This document shows, one piece after another, positions 8,770-17,675 of a DNA stretch of 64,000 nt. Within the stretch, counting starts at the first letter, position 1; every line of letters begins with the position of its first letter. Source of the DNA: Polaribacter reichenbachii (lineage in GTDB: Bacteria > Bacteroidota > Bacteroidia > Flavobacteriales > Flavobacteriaceae). Where the stretch lies: positions 4,061,015 through 4,125,014 of the forward strand of contig NZ_CP019419.1 in assembly GCF_001975665.1 (NCBI RefSeq). Reading direction: 5' to 3'. The position numbers and the translations under genes were made by a program. The notes under the pieces are model-generated. The model worked only from the letters and a program-made list of their open reading frames with translations, searched no databases and had not been told where the DNA came from.

Positions 8770-9870
8770 ATGAAAAAAAAATTACTTAGTATTGTTTTGT
8801 TACTGGTAGCTGCTTTTGTTTATGGGCAAGATTTACCAGAAAACCCTGAGCCGGGAAAGTGTTATGTTCGTTGTAAAACTCCAGATATATGGAAAAATGA
8901 AACAGTTCAAGTAGCTGTAGCTCCAGAATATAAAAAAATCATCACTTATCCTGCTGAGTATAAAACAATTCAAGAAAAAGTTCTTATTAAAGAAGCAGGT
9001 CAAGAAATTTTAATTGTGCCAGCTGTTTGGGGTTCTCAAGAAGTTACTTACTTTGAAAAAGAAGATGCTTCTAAATTAGAAGCACAAAAAGCTGTTTTTG
9101 TACAAGGTTTTGAAACTGTAGAAATTAAAGCTGCATCTGCTAGCTGGCAAATGAGCGAAAAATTACCAAACTGTAATTCAGATAATCCAGATGATTGTAG
9201 ATATTGGTGTTATAAACCATTACCTGCAGAATTTAAAACAATGCCAGTAGAAAAACTTCAAAGTGATGCAAGTGTTGTAGAAATTCCTATTCCAGGAATT
9301 AGAAAAACTTACCAAAGAAAAGTAATGGTAAAACCACCAACAACTTCTATCGTAAAAACTGAACCAGTTTATAAAACAATTGAAAAAACAGTTTTAGTTA
9401 GTGATGCTAGAAAAGAAGAAATTATAGTACCAGCTGTATACAGATCAATTACAAAAGAAATCTTAGTTAAAAAAGGAGGTTTAACTTCTTGGAAAGCTGT
9501 AGACTGTGAGTTAGTCGATAATACTCCATTACCAATTAATTGGGATTTTTCTAGTGCTGTGTTAAACGAGGGCGCTAAAAGAATTATCGATGCAAGGTTA
9601 TTACCTATTTTAAAACAAGGTATGGCAGTATTTATTGAATCTCACACAGATATGAGAGGTACTAAAAGTGATAATCAAGCTTTATCTGATAGAAGAGCAA
9701 AAGCAGTAACTGATTATTTAATCTCTAAAGGAATTAACTTAAGCCAATTATATGCTAAAGGTTTTGGAGAATCTAGATTACTAAACAAATGTTCTGATGG
9801 TGTTGTTTGTTCAGAAAATGAGCATGCTGTTAATAGAAGAACAACTTTTAGAGTTGTGAATCAAAACTAA
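8770..9870 (+). CDS. OmpA-family outer membrane protein, copy 1
   Basis: The ATG at 8770 gives a proper signal peptide (MKKKLLSIVL to a cut near YGQ) and a 366-residue protein; upstream in-frame TTG/ATG codons only add residues before it. The mature part opens with a conserved NPEPGKCYVRCKTP segment. A middle region repeats a pattern around VPAVY/KTIEKTVLV. The C-terminal OmpA domain has SHTDMRGT, NQALSDRRAKAV and a ring-binding Arg, and would anchor the protein to peptidoglycan. A near full-length paralogue follows at 10052. The repeated middle segment is of unknown function. A terminator separates the two copies. Confidence 0.88.
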   Translation: MKKKLLSIVLLLVAAFVYGQDLPENPEPGKCYVRCKTPDIWKNETVQVAVAPEYKKIITYPAEYKTIQEKVLIKEAGQEILIVPAVWGSQEVTYFEKEDASKLEAQKAVFVQGFETVEIKAASASWQMSEKLPNCNSDNPDDCRYWCYKPLPAEFKTMPVEKLQSDASVVEIPIPGIRKTYQRKVMVKPPTTSIVKTEPVYKTIEKTVLVSDARKEEIIVPAVYRSITKEILVKKGGLTSWKAVDCELVDNTPLPINWDFSSAVLNEGAKRIIDARLLPILKQGMAVFIESHTDMRGTKSDNQALSDRRAKAVTDYLISKGINLSQLYAKGFGESRLLNKCSDGVVCSENEHAVNRRTTFRVVNQN

Positions 9871-9891
9871 TCAAATAAAAAACTTATTAAT

Positions 9892-9921
9892 AAAAAACGA
9901 AGCACATTTGCTTCGTTTTTT
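9892..9921 (+). terminator. Terminator between the two OmpA-like genes
   Basis: AAAAAACGAAGCA (9892-9904) pairs with TGCTTCGTTTTTT (9909-9921) around a 4-nt loop, and the T-run continues. The two OmpA-like genes are therefore probably separate transcription units. Confidence 0.85.
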
Positions 9922-10051
9922 TTATATAACTATATGTTAAATATTTCTTAAAATTAATTTTCATTTTTTTTTGTGACTTCCTGAAAATTTTGTGTCAAAA
10001 CTATAACAATTAAAGTTTTACTAACAAAAAAAACAAAAACCAGTTTAAATC

Positions 10052-11158
10052 ATGAAAAAATTTTTATTAAGCAGCGCATTTTTGCTTTTAACAGCAAGTG
10101 CATTTTCACAAGTGTTAACATTACCTCAAAATCCAGAACCAGGTAAATGTTACGTAATGTGTAAAACTCCAGAAGTATGGAAAAACGAGCAAGTAACAAT
10201 AGAAATATCTCCTGCATACAAGAAAATCGTTACTCATCCAGCAGAATACAAAACTGTAACCGAAAAAGTATTAATTAAAGAAGCTACCGAAAAATTAGAG
10301 ATTGTACCTGCAGTTTGGGAAACTAAAGCAATTAGCTATATTGCAAAAGAAGATGCTAACAAATTAAATGTTATAAAAGCAGTTTTTTCACAAGATTCTA
10401 AAACTATAGAAACAAAAGCTACATCTGCTAGTTGGCAAATGAGTGGTAGAAAACCAGGTTGTGAATCTAGCGACCCAAATGATTGTAGATATTGGTGTTA
10501 TAAACCAGTACCGGCAACTTATGTTACTATACCATTAACAAAATTAGCTTCAGATGCTAAAACAGAAACTACAAAAGTAGCAGGTTTCGAAAAATCTTAT
10601 AACAGAAAAGTTATTGTACAAAAAGAAACTACAAAAACGGTTACAATTCCGGCTGTTTATGGTACTGTTCAAAAAACAGTTTTAGTTAAAGATGCTTGGC
10701 AAGAAGAAGTTACTGTACCTGCAGAATTTAAAAGCGTTCAAAAAGAAGTTTTAGTAAACAAAGGTGGATTAACATCATGGAAAGAAGTTGAATGTGAATT
10801 AGTAGATAATACTCCATTACCAATAAACTGGAACTTAAACAGCGCTACATTAACGCCTGCTGCAAAAAGAATTATCGATTCTAGATTATTACCAATCTTA
10901 GAAGAAGGTGTTGCAATTGCGCTAGAATCTCATACAGACTCAAGAGGAACAAAAGCTAACAACCAAAATTTATCTGATAGAAGAGCAAAAGCTGTACGAG
11001 CTTACTTAATTTCTAAAGGAATTAACTCAAGTCAATTATCAGGTACTGGTTTTGGTGAGTCTAAATTATTAAACAGATGTGCTGATGGAGTTGTTTGTTC
11101 AGAATCTGAACACGCAGAGAATAGAAGAACTACATTTAGAGTAGTTAATCAACAATAA
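10052..11158 (+). CDS. OmpA-family outer membrane protein, copy 2
   Basis: A 368-residue paralogue of the preceding gene with the same layout. It has a signal peptide (MKKFLLSSAFLLL, cut near AFSQ), the NPEPGKCYVMCKTP segment, and a middle region with repeated VPAVYGTVQKTVLV-like stretches. The DPNDCRYWCYKPVPA block is shared by both copies. A C-terminal OmpA peptidoglycan-binding domain (SHTDSRGT, LSDRRAKAVRAY) follows. Conserved Cys pairs suggest disulfides in the periplasm. A structural, envelope-anchoring role is inferred from the family; retention of two diverged copies suggests different conditions or partners. Confidence 0.88.
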   Translation: MKKFLLSSAFLLLTASAFSQVLTLPQNPEPGKCYVMCKTPEVWKNEQVTIEISPAYKKIVTHPAEYKTVTEKVLIKEATEKLEIVPAVWETKAISYIAKEDANKLNVIKAVFSQDSKTIETKATSASWQMSGRKPGCESSDPNDCRYWCYKPVPATYVTIPLTKLASDAKTETTKVAGFEKSYNRKVIVQKETTKTVTIPAVYGTVQKTVLVKDAWQEEVTVPAEFKSVQKEVLVNKGGLTSWKEVECELVDNTPLPINWNLNSATLTPAAKRIIDSRLLPILEEGVAIALESHTDSRGTKANNQNLSDRRAKAVRAYLISKGINSSQLSGTGFGESKLLNRCADGVVCSESEHAENRRTTFRVVNQQ

Positions 11159-11184
11159 AAGTTCTTATACCCTATATAAAACGA

Positions 11185-11216
11185 AAAACGAAGCAATAAT
11201 TTGCTTCGTTTTTTTT
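11185..11216. terminator. Bidirectional terminator between OmpA copy 2 and the thioredoxin-like gene
   Basis: AAAACGAAGCAA (11185-11196) pairs with TTGCTTCGTTTT (11201-11212) around a TAAT loop. T-runs lie on both strands. It sits 4 bp beyond the leftward gene's stop and serves both convergent genes. Confidence 0.85.
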
Positions 11217-11220
11217 GTTT

Positions 11221-11709
11221 TTAATACTTTTTTATTACAGATTCAAAATAAGGATAATAATACTCTGTCATTACATATCCCTTTTTCTCTGCTAATTTTT
11301 TCCCTCTAGAATTAACCATCATTAAATTAGGAAAAGATTTTACTTTATATTTTTTCTGTAAATATAAATTTTCTTTCATTTTAGCTGGTGCAACCAAATC
11401 TCTTCTTCTTGGTATATCAACTTCTAAAAGCACCAATTCTTTGTCAGATAAATTTTTAAACTTTTCTGTACTAAATAAATCTTTATCTAGAATTTTACAA
11501 GGACCACACCAATCTGACCCCGTAAAATAAATTAAAACAACTTTTCTTTCCTTTTTAGCTTTCTTTAAAGCTTCCTTATAAGTAGGAATCCAATTTAAGT
11601 TATCTTTACTAAACTCATTAACCTCTAGCGTATTTACAGCTATTTCTTGAGAGAATGAGCTTTGTATGGTTAACAAACCAATAATAAAAATTCCTATTAA
11701 TTTATTCAT
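11221..11709 (-). CDS. Exported thioredoxin-like protein
   Basis: A 162-residue protein starting at the ATG at 11709, which gives a signal peptide (MNKLIGIFIIGLL, cut near SFSQ); an upstream ATG-like extension would hide it. Mature residues carry the thioredoxin active site WCGPC at about 67-71 after YFTGSDW. The SFPNLMMVNSRGK region replaces the usual cis-Pro segment. By family, a periplasmic thiol-disulfide oxidoreductase, probably reducing or isomerising envelope proteins. It is monocistronic: it lies downstream of the lpxK terminator and converges with the OmpA-like gene. Confidence 0.82.
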   Translation of the reverse strand: MNKLIGIFIIGLLTIQSSFSQEIAVNTLEVNEFSKDNLNWIPTYKEALKKAKKERKVVLIYFTGSDWCGPCKILDKDLFSTEKFKNLSDKELVLLEVDIPRRRDLVAPAKMKENLYLQKKYKVKSFPNLMMVNSRGKKLAEKKGYVMTEYYYPYFESVIKKY

Positions 11710-11846
11710 AATACATTTAGTTTCTTCAAAAATATCAAAAATAATACCATTATTAAAATTTAAACCGTGACATGCTAAATAATATTGTGTCATATAATTG
11801 TTAAGTAATCATTTTAAGAAAACTTTTAACAAAAATTCAAAAAGCA

Positions 11847-11873
11847 AAAACCGGTGTTTATAACATCGGTTTT
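11847..11873 (-). terminator. Terminator overlapping the lpxK stop codon
   Basis: AAAACCGGTGTT (11847-11858) and AACATCGGTTTT (11862-11873) form a 12-bp stem with one wobble pair and a 3-nt loop. On the minus strand it is followed by a broken T-run and overlaps the TAA of lpxK. Confidence 0.7.
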
Positions 11874-12888
11874 ATTGTATATGGTTGATAATTTTTTGAT
11901 TAAAATCTTCTTTTTGATTGTCTAAAAAACGAGTTTCTATTTCTATGTAAAAAAGTTTTTCTAGTACATCTGATAATCGAGTGTAATCTTTTTCGGTGGT
12001 TAAAATTATTTTTTTATCTGATGTAAAAACATTAAACTTTTCTTTTATTTCTTTTATTTCTTCGAATGAAAAATGATGATGATCTGCATATTTTAAATGA
12101 TTATAATTAATTTTATTATCATCTAAATAATTTAAAAGCGGATTTGGATTTGCAATACCAGTAATCAACAGAACTTGATAATTCTTTAGATCATCAACCG
12201 AAATTAAATTTTGTTTCGACTTAATTTCACCATAAGAAATTGTTGTAAAAAAAACTTCTTTTTGATATTTCTTTAACTTCCTTTTTATAGATTCTTGTTG
12301 ATTAAAATCTAAATTATTTGGACATTTCGTAACAATAATTACATCTGCTCTTTTTGCTCCACTCCTACTTTCTCGTAAATTCCCTGTTGGTAGCAAAAAA
12401 TCTTTCGTAAATAAATCATTGTATTTAGTTAGTAAAATATAAAAACTCCCTTTTATTTTTCTATGCTGATATGCATCATCTAACAAAATAACATCTGGTG
12501 ATTTTTGTTGAATTAAATTTTGAACTCCTTCTACCCTATTTGCATCAACAGCAACAGTAATATTTGTAAACTTTTTAAAGTATTGTAAAGGTTCATCACC
12601 AACATCTAAAGCATTATGAAAGTTATTTAACAACACAAAACCTTTAGTTTTACGCTTATAACCTCTACTTAAAACCGATACTTTAAAAACGTCTTTTAAT
12701 AGTCTTATTAAATATTCTATTTGAGGCGTTTTACCTGTACCCCCAACACTTAAATTACCAACAACAATAACTGGAGTTTTAAAGGAAGTTTGTTTAAAAA
12801 CACCAACATCAAAAAATAAATTTCTGATGGTTGTTACAGCATCATAAATAATTGCAAACGGAAATAATAAAAATCTAAGAAATTTCAT
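11872..12888 (-). CDS. lpxK: Tetraacyldisaccharide 4'-kinase
   Basis: A 338-residue inner-membrane-associated kinase that phosphorylates the 4' position of the lipid A disaccharide precursor, giving lipid IVA. The Walker A-like P-loop GNLSVGGTGKTP is at residues 44-55, preceded by a hydrophobic N-terminal helix that docks on the membrane. LLDDAYQHRKI and TEKDYTRL are further family blocks. Length is typical for Bacteroidota LpxK. It is divergent from the Nif3-family gene and ends in its own terminator. Presence of lpxK confirms a lipid A-bearing Gram-negative outer membrane. Confidence 0.95.
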   Translation of the reverse strand: MKFLRFLLFPFAIIYDAVTTIRNLFFDVGVFKQTSFKTPVIVVGNLSVGGTGKTPQIEYLIRLLKDVFKVSVLSRGYKRKTKGFVLLNNFHNALDVGDEPLQYFKKFTNITVAVDANRVEGVQNLIQQKSPDVILLDDAYQHRKIKGSFYILLTKYNDLFTKDFLLPTGNLRESRSGAKRADVIIVTKCPNNLDFNQQESIKRKLKKYQKEVFFTTISYGEIKSKQNLISVDDLKNYQVLLITGIANPNPLLNYLDDNKINYNHLKYADHHHFSFEEIKEIKEKFNVFTSDKKIILTTEKDYTRLSDVLEKLFYIEIETRFLDNQKEDFNQKIINHIQ

Positions 12889-12934
12889 TCATACGAAAAT
12901 AAGTCATTTTTATGGATTGATGAATTGAAAATAG

Positions 12935-12942
12935 TAACTTTG
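12935..12942 (+). promoter_or_regulatory. -7 element upstream of the Nif3-family gene
   Basis: TAACTTTG fits TAnnTTTG 22 nt before the ATG. A TTG at 12917-12919 is only 15 nt upstream, so the -33 match is weak. Confidence 0.45.
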
Positions 12943-12964
12943 AAGTTAGAATCAATTTTGTTTT

Positions 12965-14059
12965 ATGATAATAAAAGACATCGCAAATTACATAGAAAAA
13001 CTTGCACCTTTAAACTACGCCGAAAGCTTTGATAATGTTGGTTTATTAATTGGTAGTTACAACACAAAAGTTACTGGAGTGCTTGTAACCTTAGATACTT
13101 TAGAAGAAACAGTTGATGAGGCTATTGCAAAAAATTGTAATTTAATTGTTAGCTTTCATCCTATAATTTTTAGTGGATTAAAAAAACTGAATGGTAATTC
13201 TTATGTAGAACGTGTTGTTTTAAAAGCGATTCAAAACAACATTGCAATTTATGCCACTCACACTGCTTTAGACAATTCTAAAAACGGAGTTTCTGCAAAA
13301 ATGTGCGAAGTTTTAGGCTTAACAAACACTAAGGTTTTAATTCCTAAAAAAGGGATTATCAAAAAGCTGACGACTTATGTACCAAACAAAAGTGCTAACG
13401 ATTTAAGAACTGCTCTTTTTGATGCTGGTGCAGGAAATATTGGTAATTATGATAATTGCTCTTTTAATGTTTCTGGTGATGGAACTTTTAAAGGAAATGA
13501 AAACTCTAATCCTGTTTTAGGAGAAAAAGGAAAATTACATACAGAACCTGAAACCAAAATATCTGTAATTTTTGAAAGCAAAAATGAAAAATCCATTTTA
13601 AAAGCGCTACAAGAAAATCATCCTTATGAAGAAGTTGCTTACGAAATTATAACCACAGAAAATGTACATCAAGATATTGGAATGGGAATGATTGGTGAAT
13701 TACAAAAAGAAATGGATGAACAAGATTTTTTACAATATCTTAAAAAAACTATGAAAACAGATTGTGTAAGGCACTCTGCTTTTATCAACAAAAAAATAAA
13801 GAAAGTAGCTGTTTTAGGTGGTTCTGGAAGTTTTGCGATTTCTGATGCAAAAAAAGCTGGAGCTGATGCTTACGTAAGTGCAGATTTTAAATATCACGAG
13901 TTTTTTAAAGCAGAAAATAGTATTCTTTTGGCAGATATTGGGCATTATGAAAGCGAACAGTTTACAAAAAACCTTTTGGTTGACTATCTTACGAAAAAAT
14001 TTAGTAATTTTGCAATCATTTTATCAGAAAAAAGTACAAATCCTATATATTATATATAA
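12965..14059 (+). CDS. Nif3-like dinuclear metal-centre hexameric protein
   Basis: A 364-residue member of the Nif3/YbgI (GTP cyclohydrolase I type 2-annotated) family. It has the long form with a PII-like insertion between the two metal-binding halves (about residues 130-230). Metal-ligand patterns visible are SFHPIIF, ATHTALDNS and, near the C-terminus, DIGHYESEQF. The GGSGSFAISDA block near residue 280 is also characteristic. The reaction is not settled for the family. It is followed after 2 bp by the coiled-coil gene, a conserved pairing in Bacteroidota, so the two are probably translationally coupled. Confidence 0.9.
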   Translation: MIIKDIANYIEKLAPLNYAESFDNVGLLIGSYNTKVTGVLVTLDTLEETVDEAIAKNCNLIVSFHPIIFSGLKKLNGNSYVERVVLKAIQNNIAIYATHTALDNSKNGVSAKMCEVLGLTNTKVLIPKKGIIKKLTTYVPNKSANDLRTALFDAGAGNIGNYDNCSFNVSGDGTFKGNENSNPVLGEKGKLHTEPETKISVIFESKNEKSILKALQENHPYEEVAYEIITTENVHQDIGMGMIGELQKEMDEQDFLQYLKKTMKTDCVRHSAFINKKIKKVAVLGGSGSFAISDAKKAGADAYVSADFKYHEFFKAENSILLADIGHYESEQFTKNLLVDYLTKKFSNFAIILSEKSTNPIYYI

Positions 14060-14061
14060 AC

Positions 14062-14835
14062 ATGGCAAAGAAGAAAGAAATTTCGGTTGAAGCAAAATTA
14101 AGAGCTTTATATGACTTACAATTAATAGACTCTAGAATTGACGAAATTAGAAATGTTAGAGGTGAATTACCTTTAGAAGTTGAAGATTTAGAAGATGAAG
14201 TTGCTGGGTTAAATACTCGTATTGCGAACTTAAACAAAGACGTTACAAGTTTAGAAACAGATATAAATAACAAAAAGTTAGCTATTGATGAATCTAAATC
14301 GTTAATGAAAAAGTACGACGAACAACAGAAAAAAGTAAGAAATAATAGAGAGTTTGATTCTTTATCTAAAGAAATTGAATATCAAGATTTAGAGATTCAA
14401 TTAGCAGAAAAAAGAATTAACGAGTACAAAGCAAAAATTGCTCAGAAAAATGAAGTAATTGATGCTACTAAAGAAAAATTAGCAAGACAAGAAAAACATT
14501 TAGGTCATAAAAAATCTGAATTAGATGCTATTTTACAAGAAACTCAAAAAGAAGAAGAGCTTTTAATTAAAAAATCGCAAGAATTTGGTGAATCTTTAGA
14601 CAGCCATTTATTTGCAGCTTATAACAGAATTAGAACCAAAGTAAAAAATGGTTTAGCTGTTGTTGCCATAGAACGTGGAGCTTCTGGAGGTTCTTATTTT
14701 ACAATTCCACCACAAGTACAACTAGAAATTGCTAATAGAAAAAAAATTACTATAGACGAGCACAGTGGTCGTATTTTAGTTGATGCAGCTTTGGCAGAAG
14801 AAGAAAAAGAAAAAATGGATAAGTTATTCGCTTAA
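14062..14835 (+). CDS. Coiled-coil protein of the C4 zinc-ribbon (DUF164-like) family with degenerate ribbon
   Basis: A 257-residue protein. Residues about 10-180 are charged heptad-like sequence predicted to form a long coiled coil. The C-terminal part has the family framework FTIPPQVQLEI and DEHSGRILVD. In the family this region is a zinc ribbon with two CxxC-type knuckles, but here the positions read GASGGS and DEHSG, so all cysteines are absent. Fold retention without zinc is inferred. It starts 2 bp after the Nif3 gene and ends at a strong bidirectional terminator. Cellular role unknown. Confidence 0.82.
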   Translation: MAKKKEISVEAKLRALYDLQLIDSRIDEIRNVRGELPLEVEDLEDEVAGLNTRIANLNKDVTSLETDINNKKLAIDESKSLMKKYDEQQKKVRNNREFDSLSKEIEYQDLEIQLAEKRINEYKAKIAQKNEVIDATKEKLARQEKHLGHKKSELDAILQETQKEEELLIKKSQEFGESLDSHLFAAYNRIRTKVKNGLAVVAIERGASGGSYFTIPPQVQLEIANRKKITIDEHSGRILVDAALAEEEKEKMDKLFA

Positions 14836-14860
14836 TTCTTTTTTAAAATATAAAGTATAA

Positions 14861-14890
14861 AAAAACTCGAAGCATTTGCTTCGAGTTTTT
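14861..14890. terminator. Bidirectional terminator
   Basis: AAAAACTCGAAGCA (14861-14874) pairs perfectly with TGCTTCGAGTTTTT (14877-14890). It lies between convergent genes and shares the CGAAGCA/TGCTTCG core of the terminators near 9900 and 11200. Confidence 0.85.
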
Positions 14891-14912
14891 TGTTTATAAG
14901 AATAATATTGTA

Positions 14913-16811
14913 TTAATAATCTAACTTTTTTAGATAGCTTAGTTTCTGTTTCCAGATAGCTTGTTGTTCTTTAAAACCGTCAATTTGGTTTCTAACATTA
15001 ATTACTAAAGGATTATCTGCTTTTGCATTCGAGAAAAAGCCTAAATTGTTTTCTAATTGCTGAATTTCTCTTACTGATTCATCAATCTTTTTTCTAACAA
15101 ATAACTGCTCAGAATCTAGCTTTCTATAATCTTCTTCAGCTAAATAACCATCAACTAAAGTAGTAAACTTAAGCATTTCTACTTCTGATTTATCCATAGA
15201 TAAACTAGCTAATAACTTATCTATTTGTTTATTAAATTTACCTTCTAAATGACGTGCATTTCTAGGTAATCTTCCTAAACTTCTCCAAGTTGTAATTGCG
15301 TCTAAAACAGATTCTTTAGTAACTTTTTCGGTTTCTTTTAAAGTATCTAAAAATTCTTTTTTAGCTACTACAGTTGCTTGATCTTCTTTGCTTGCTGCAT
15401 TTTTTTCTTCATGATATCTATCAAAATAATGATTACATGCGGCTTTAAAGCGTTTCCAGATATCATCAGAAAATTTACGAGGTACATGTCCAATTTTTTT
15501 CCAATCAGATTGTACTTTTTTCATAGCATTTGTAGCCATTTCCCAATCTGTGCTTTCTTTTAAAGATTCTGCTAATTCTATTAAAGCAATCTTTTTCTGC
15601 AAATTCTCTTGCTGGCCACTCTTTTCTTGTTTGTAAAATACATTTTTAGCACTATTAAATTTTTTAGTTGCTGCTTTAAATTTTTGCCAAACTTCTTCGC
15701 TTTTATTGTAAGGTAGTTTTCCTACATTAAAATATTGTTGTCTAATTTTCTCGAATTCAACAATACTTTTTTGCCAATCGTTATGCGTTTTATTATTAGA
15801 GGTATCGTAAGCATTAATTAACTCAATAACCGCTAATTTTTTATCTATTATTTCTTGATGTTTAGAGCGCATTTCTTTGAAATAATTATGCCTCTTATCG
15901 TGAATTTTCTTGGTAGCTTCACTAAATTTATGCCAAACTTCTTCACGCATTTCTTTAGCTACCGGGCCAATATCTTCTTTCCACTTTTTGTGTAAATCTT
16001 GCAATTCTTTAGAAGCATAATTTATATCATTTTCATTAGCTAATGCTTCTGCTTGCTGAATAATTTTAAGTTTTTCTTCTAAATTATGTCTAAAATCTAA
16101 ATCTCTTAAATCGTTATTTATGTGCAATAAATCATAAAAACGTTCTACGTGATGATGATAAATTTTCCAAGTATCATTGTAGTAAGACTTTGGTACTGGA
16201 CCTATGGTTTGCCATTTTTCCTGAATCTGTTTAAAGCTTTTATACATTGTAGAAGCATCTGCATCTTCAATTAAGTCTTTTAAACTTTCAATAACAGATA
16301 CTCGCTTTTCTAAATTCTCTTTTAGCTCTTTTTCTAAATTTTTATAATAAGCATCTCTTTGCTTTTTATATTCTGATAGTAAGCTATTGTATTCTGATTT
16401 TATAGGGCTAGAAAACTGAAAATCTATAGAATTACCACCTTCTGCTAAGAAAGCAGCTTTTTTTTCTGCAAGTAAAGCGCCAAATTTTTGGTTAAAAGCA
16501 CTTTTAATTGCTTCTACTTGAGATTTAATTTTCTGAACAGAATTGTTGTTTAAAGCACTTTTTAAACTCGCTGCTAACTCTTCTAAAGAAAGGGAAGTAT
16601 AATCAACTTCAGGTATTTCAGCTTCTTTAGAATCGTCTTTTTCTGCACTTTCTGCTACAGAATTCTCAACTTCTTCTACAGCTTTCGTAGTTTCTTCATT
16701 TACTTCATGAACTACTTCTTCCCTAGTTTCTTGAGCACTAGCTTCAGTGTTATTTACTTCTTCTGGTTTTGAATCGTTTTTATTAACGTCTTCATCTTTA
16801 TTTTCTAACAT
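14913..16811 (-). CDS. DUF349 repeat protein
   Basis: A 632-residue soluble protein. The first 110 residues are acidic and low complexity (Glu/Ser/Val-rich). The rest consists of about five DUF349 units, each with a pattern like W..IG.VP followed by ..W..F, for example QEKWQTIGPVPKSYYNDTW and DWKKIGHVPRKFSDDIWKRF. The units are helical and very charged, with no signal peptide. The function of the family is not established. It follows aroE on the same strand but has its own likely promoter at 16861-16891. Confidence 0.85.
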   Translation of the reverse strand: MLENKDEDVNKNDSKPEEVNNTEASAQETREEVVHEVNEETTKAVEEVENSVAESAEKDDSKEAEIPEVDYTSLSLEELAASLKSALNNNSVQKIKSQVEAIKSAFNQKFGALLAEKKAAFLAEGGNSIDFQFSSPIKSEYNSLLSEYKKQRDAYYKNLEKELKENLEKRVSVIESLKDLIEDADASTMYKSFKQIQEKWQTIGPVPKSYYNDTWKIYHHHVERFYDLLHINNDLRDLDFRHNLEEKLKIIQQAEALANENDINYASKELQDLHKKWKEDIGPVAKEMREEVWHKFSEATKKIHDKRHNYFKEMRSKHQEIIDKKLAVIELINAYDTSNNKTHNDWQKSIVEFEKIRQQYFNVGKLPYNKSEEVWQKFKAATKKFNSAKNVFYKQEKSGQQENLQKKIALIELAESLKESTDWEMATNAMKKVQSDWKKIGHVPRKFSDDIWKRFKAACNHYFDRYHEEKNAASKEDQATVVAKKEFLDTLKETEKVTKESVLDAITTWRSLGRLPRNARHLEGKFNKQIDKLLASLSMDKSEVEMLKFTTLVDGYLAEEDYRKLDSEQLFVRKKIDESVREIQQLENNLGFFSNAKADNPLVINVRNQIDGFKEQQAIWKQKLSYLKKLDY

Positions 16812-16860
16812 ATCTACAATGTTTAAACGTCTGTATATAACACCAATGTTATAATCTCTT

Positions 16861-16891
16861 CAAAAATACTGACAACTTACATTAATTCCAA
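16861..16891 (-). promoter_or_regulatory. Promoter of the DUF349 gene
   Basis: On the minus strand TATTTTTG (plus-strand CAAAAATA, 16861-16868) is preceded after 20 nt by TTG (plus-strand CAA, 16889-16891). This matches the Bacteroidota TTG-N19-21-TAnnTTTG pattern, about 50 nt before the ATG. Confidence 0.6.
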
Positions 16892-16919
16892 GTTTAATTG
16901 ACAATGATATTCATAAATC

Positions 16920-17675
16920 TTACTCATTCCAAATTCGCCAAGATTCTTCTGCTTGTAGTTTTAGCATTTCTAGGCCGTTTTTTATGGTTGCTCCTTTTTC
17001 TTTTCCTTTAGATAAAAAAGTAGTTTCTGCAGGGTTATAGATTAAATCGTAAAGAATATGATTTGATGTAATAAATTGATAAGGAATATTTGGGTATTTT
17101 TCTATTTCTGGTGATGTACCAACTGGAGTAGAATTTACAATTATTGTATATTTTTCCATAATTTCTTGGGTTAAATCATCATAAGAAATTTCTTTTTTAC
17201 CTTTTGGTTTTCTAGATACAAATTTAAATTTGATATCATTTCTTTTAAAAGCGTAAGCAATCGCTTTAGATGCGCCTCCAGTTCCTAAAATTAAAGCTCT
17301 TTTATGATGCTTTTTTAACAACGGAAATATCGAGTTTTCAAAACCAACAACATCAGAATTATAACCTTTTAAATCACCTCTTTTTGTAAATTTTATGGTA
17401 TTTACAGCTCCAATTTCTTCGGCAGTTTTATCTAATTTATTCAAAAACGGAATTACATCTTCTTTGTATGGAATTGTTACATTAATTCCTTTTAAGTGCT
17501 CGTTTTCATCAATAATAGATGGAAAATTTTGGATTTCTTGTAAATCGAAATTTACATACTTGTGTTTGTTTAAATTTAATTCTTTAAACTTTTCTGTAAA
17601 ATATCCTCTAGAAAATGAGTAGGATATATTTTTACCTAATAACCCAAATAATTTATCTTTTTCTTCTTCTCTCAT
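16920..17675 (-). CDS. aroE: Shikimate 5-dehydrogenase
   Basis: A 251-residue NADPH-dependent enzyme reducing 3-dehydroshikimate to shikimate in chorismate synthesis. The substrate site GLLGKNISYSFS is near the N-terminus. NVTIPYKEDV holds the catalytic Lys, GAVNTI and NSDVVGF hold the Asn and Asp ligands, and ILGTGGASKA is the nucleotide-binding loop. NSTPVGT is also present. The ATG at 17675 is inside the 3' end of the upstream DUF368 gene (23-bp overlap) and no later Met precedes the substrate motif. Translation is therefore probably coupled. Slightly short for the family but complete. Confidence 0.93.
   Translation of the reverse strand: MREEEKDKLFGLLGKNISYSFSRGYFTEKFKELNLNKHKYVNFDLQEIQNFPSIIDENEHLKGINVTIPYKEDVIPFLNKLDKTAEEIGAVNTIKFTKRGDLKGYNSDVVGFENSIFPLLKKHHKRALILGTGGASKAIAYAFKRNDIKFKFVSRKPKGKKEISYDDLTQEIMEKYTIIVNSTPVGTSPEIEKYPNIPYQFITSNHILYDLIYNPAETTFLSKGKEKGATIKNGLEMLKLQAEESWRIWNE

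Noticed and set aside
13878..14090. 70-codon plus-strand frame bridging the Nif3 and coiled-coil genes
   Set aside because: It is an out-of-frame shadow across two well-supported coding regions.
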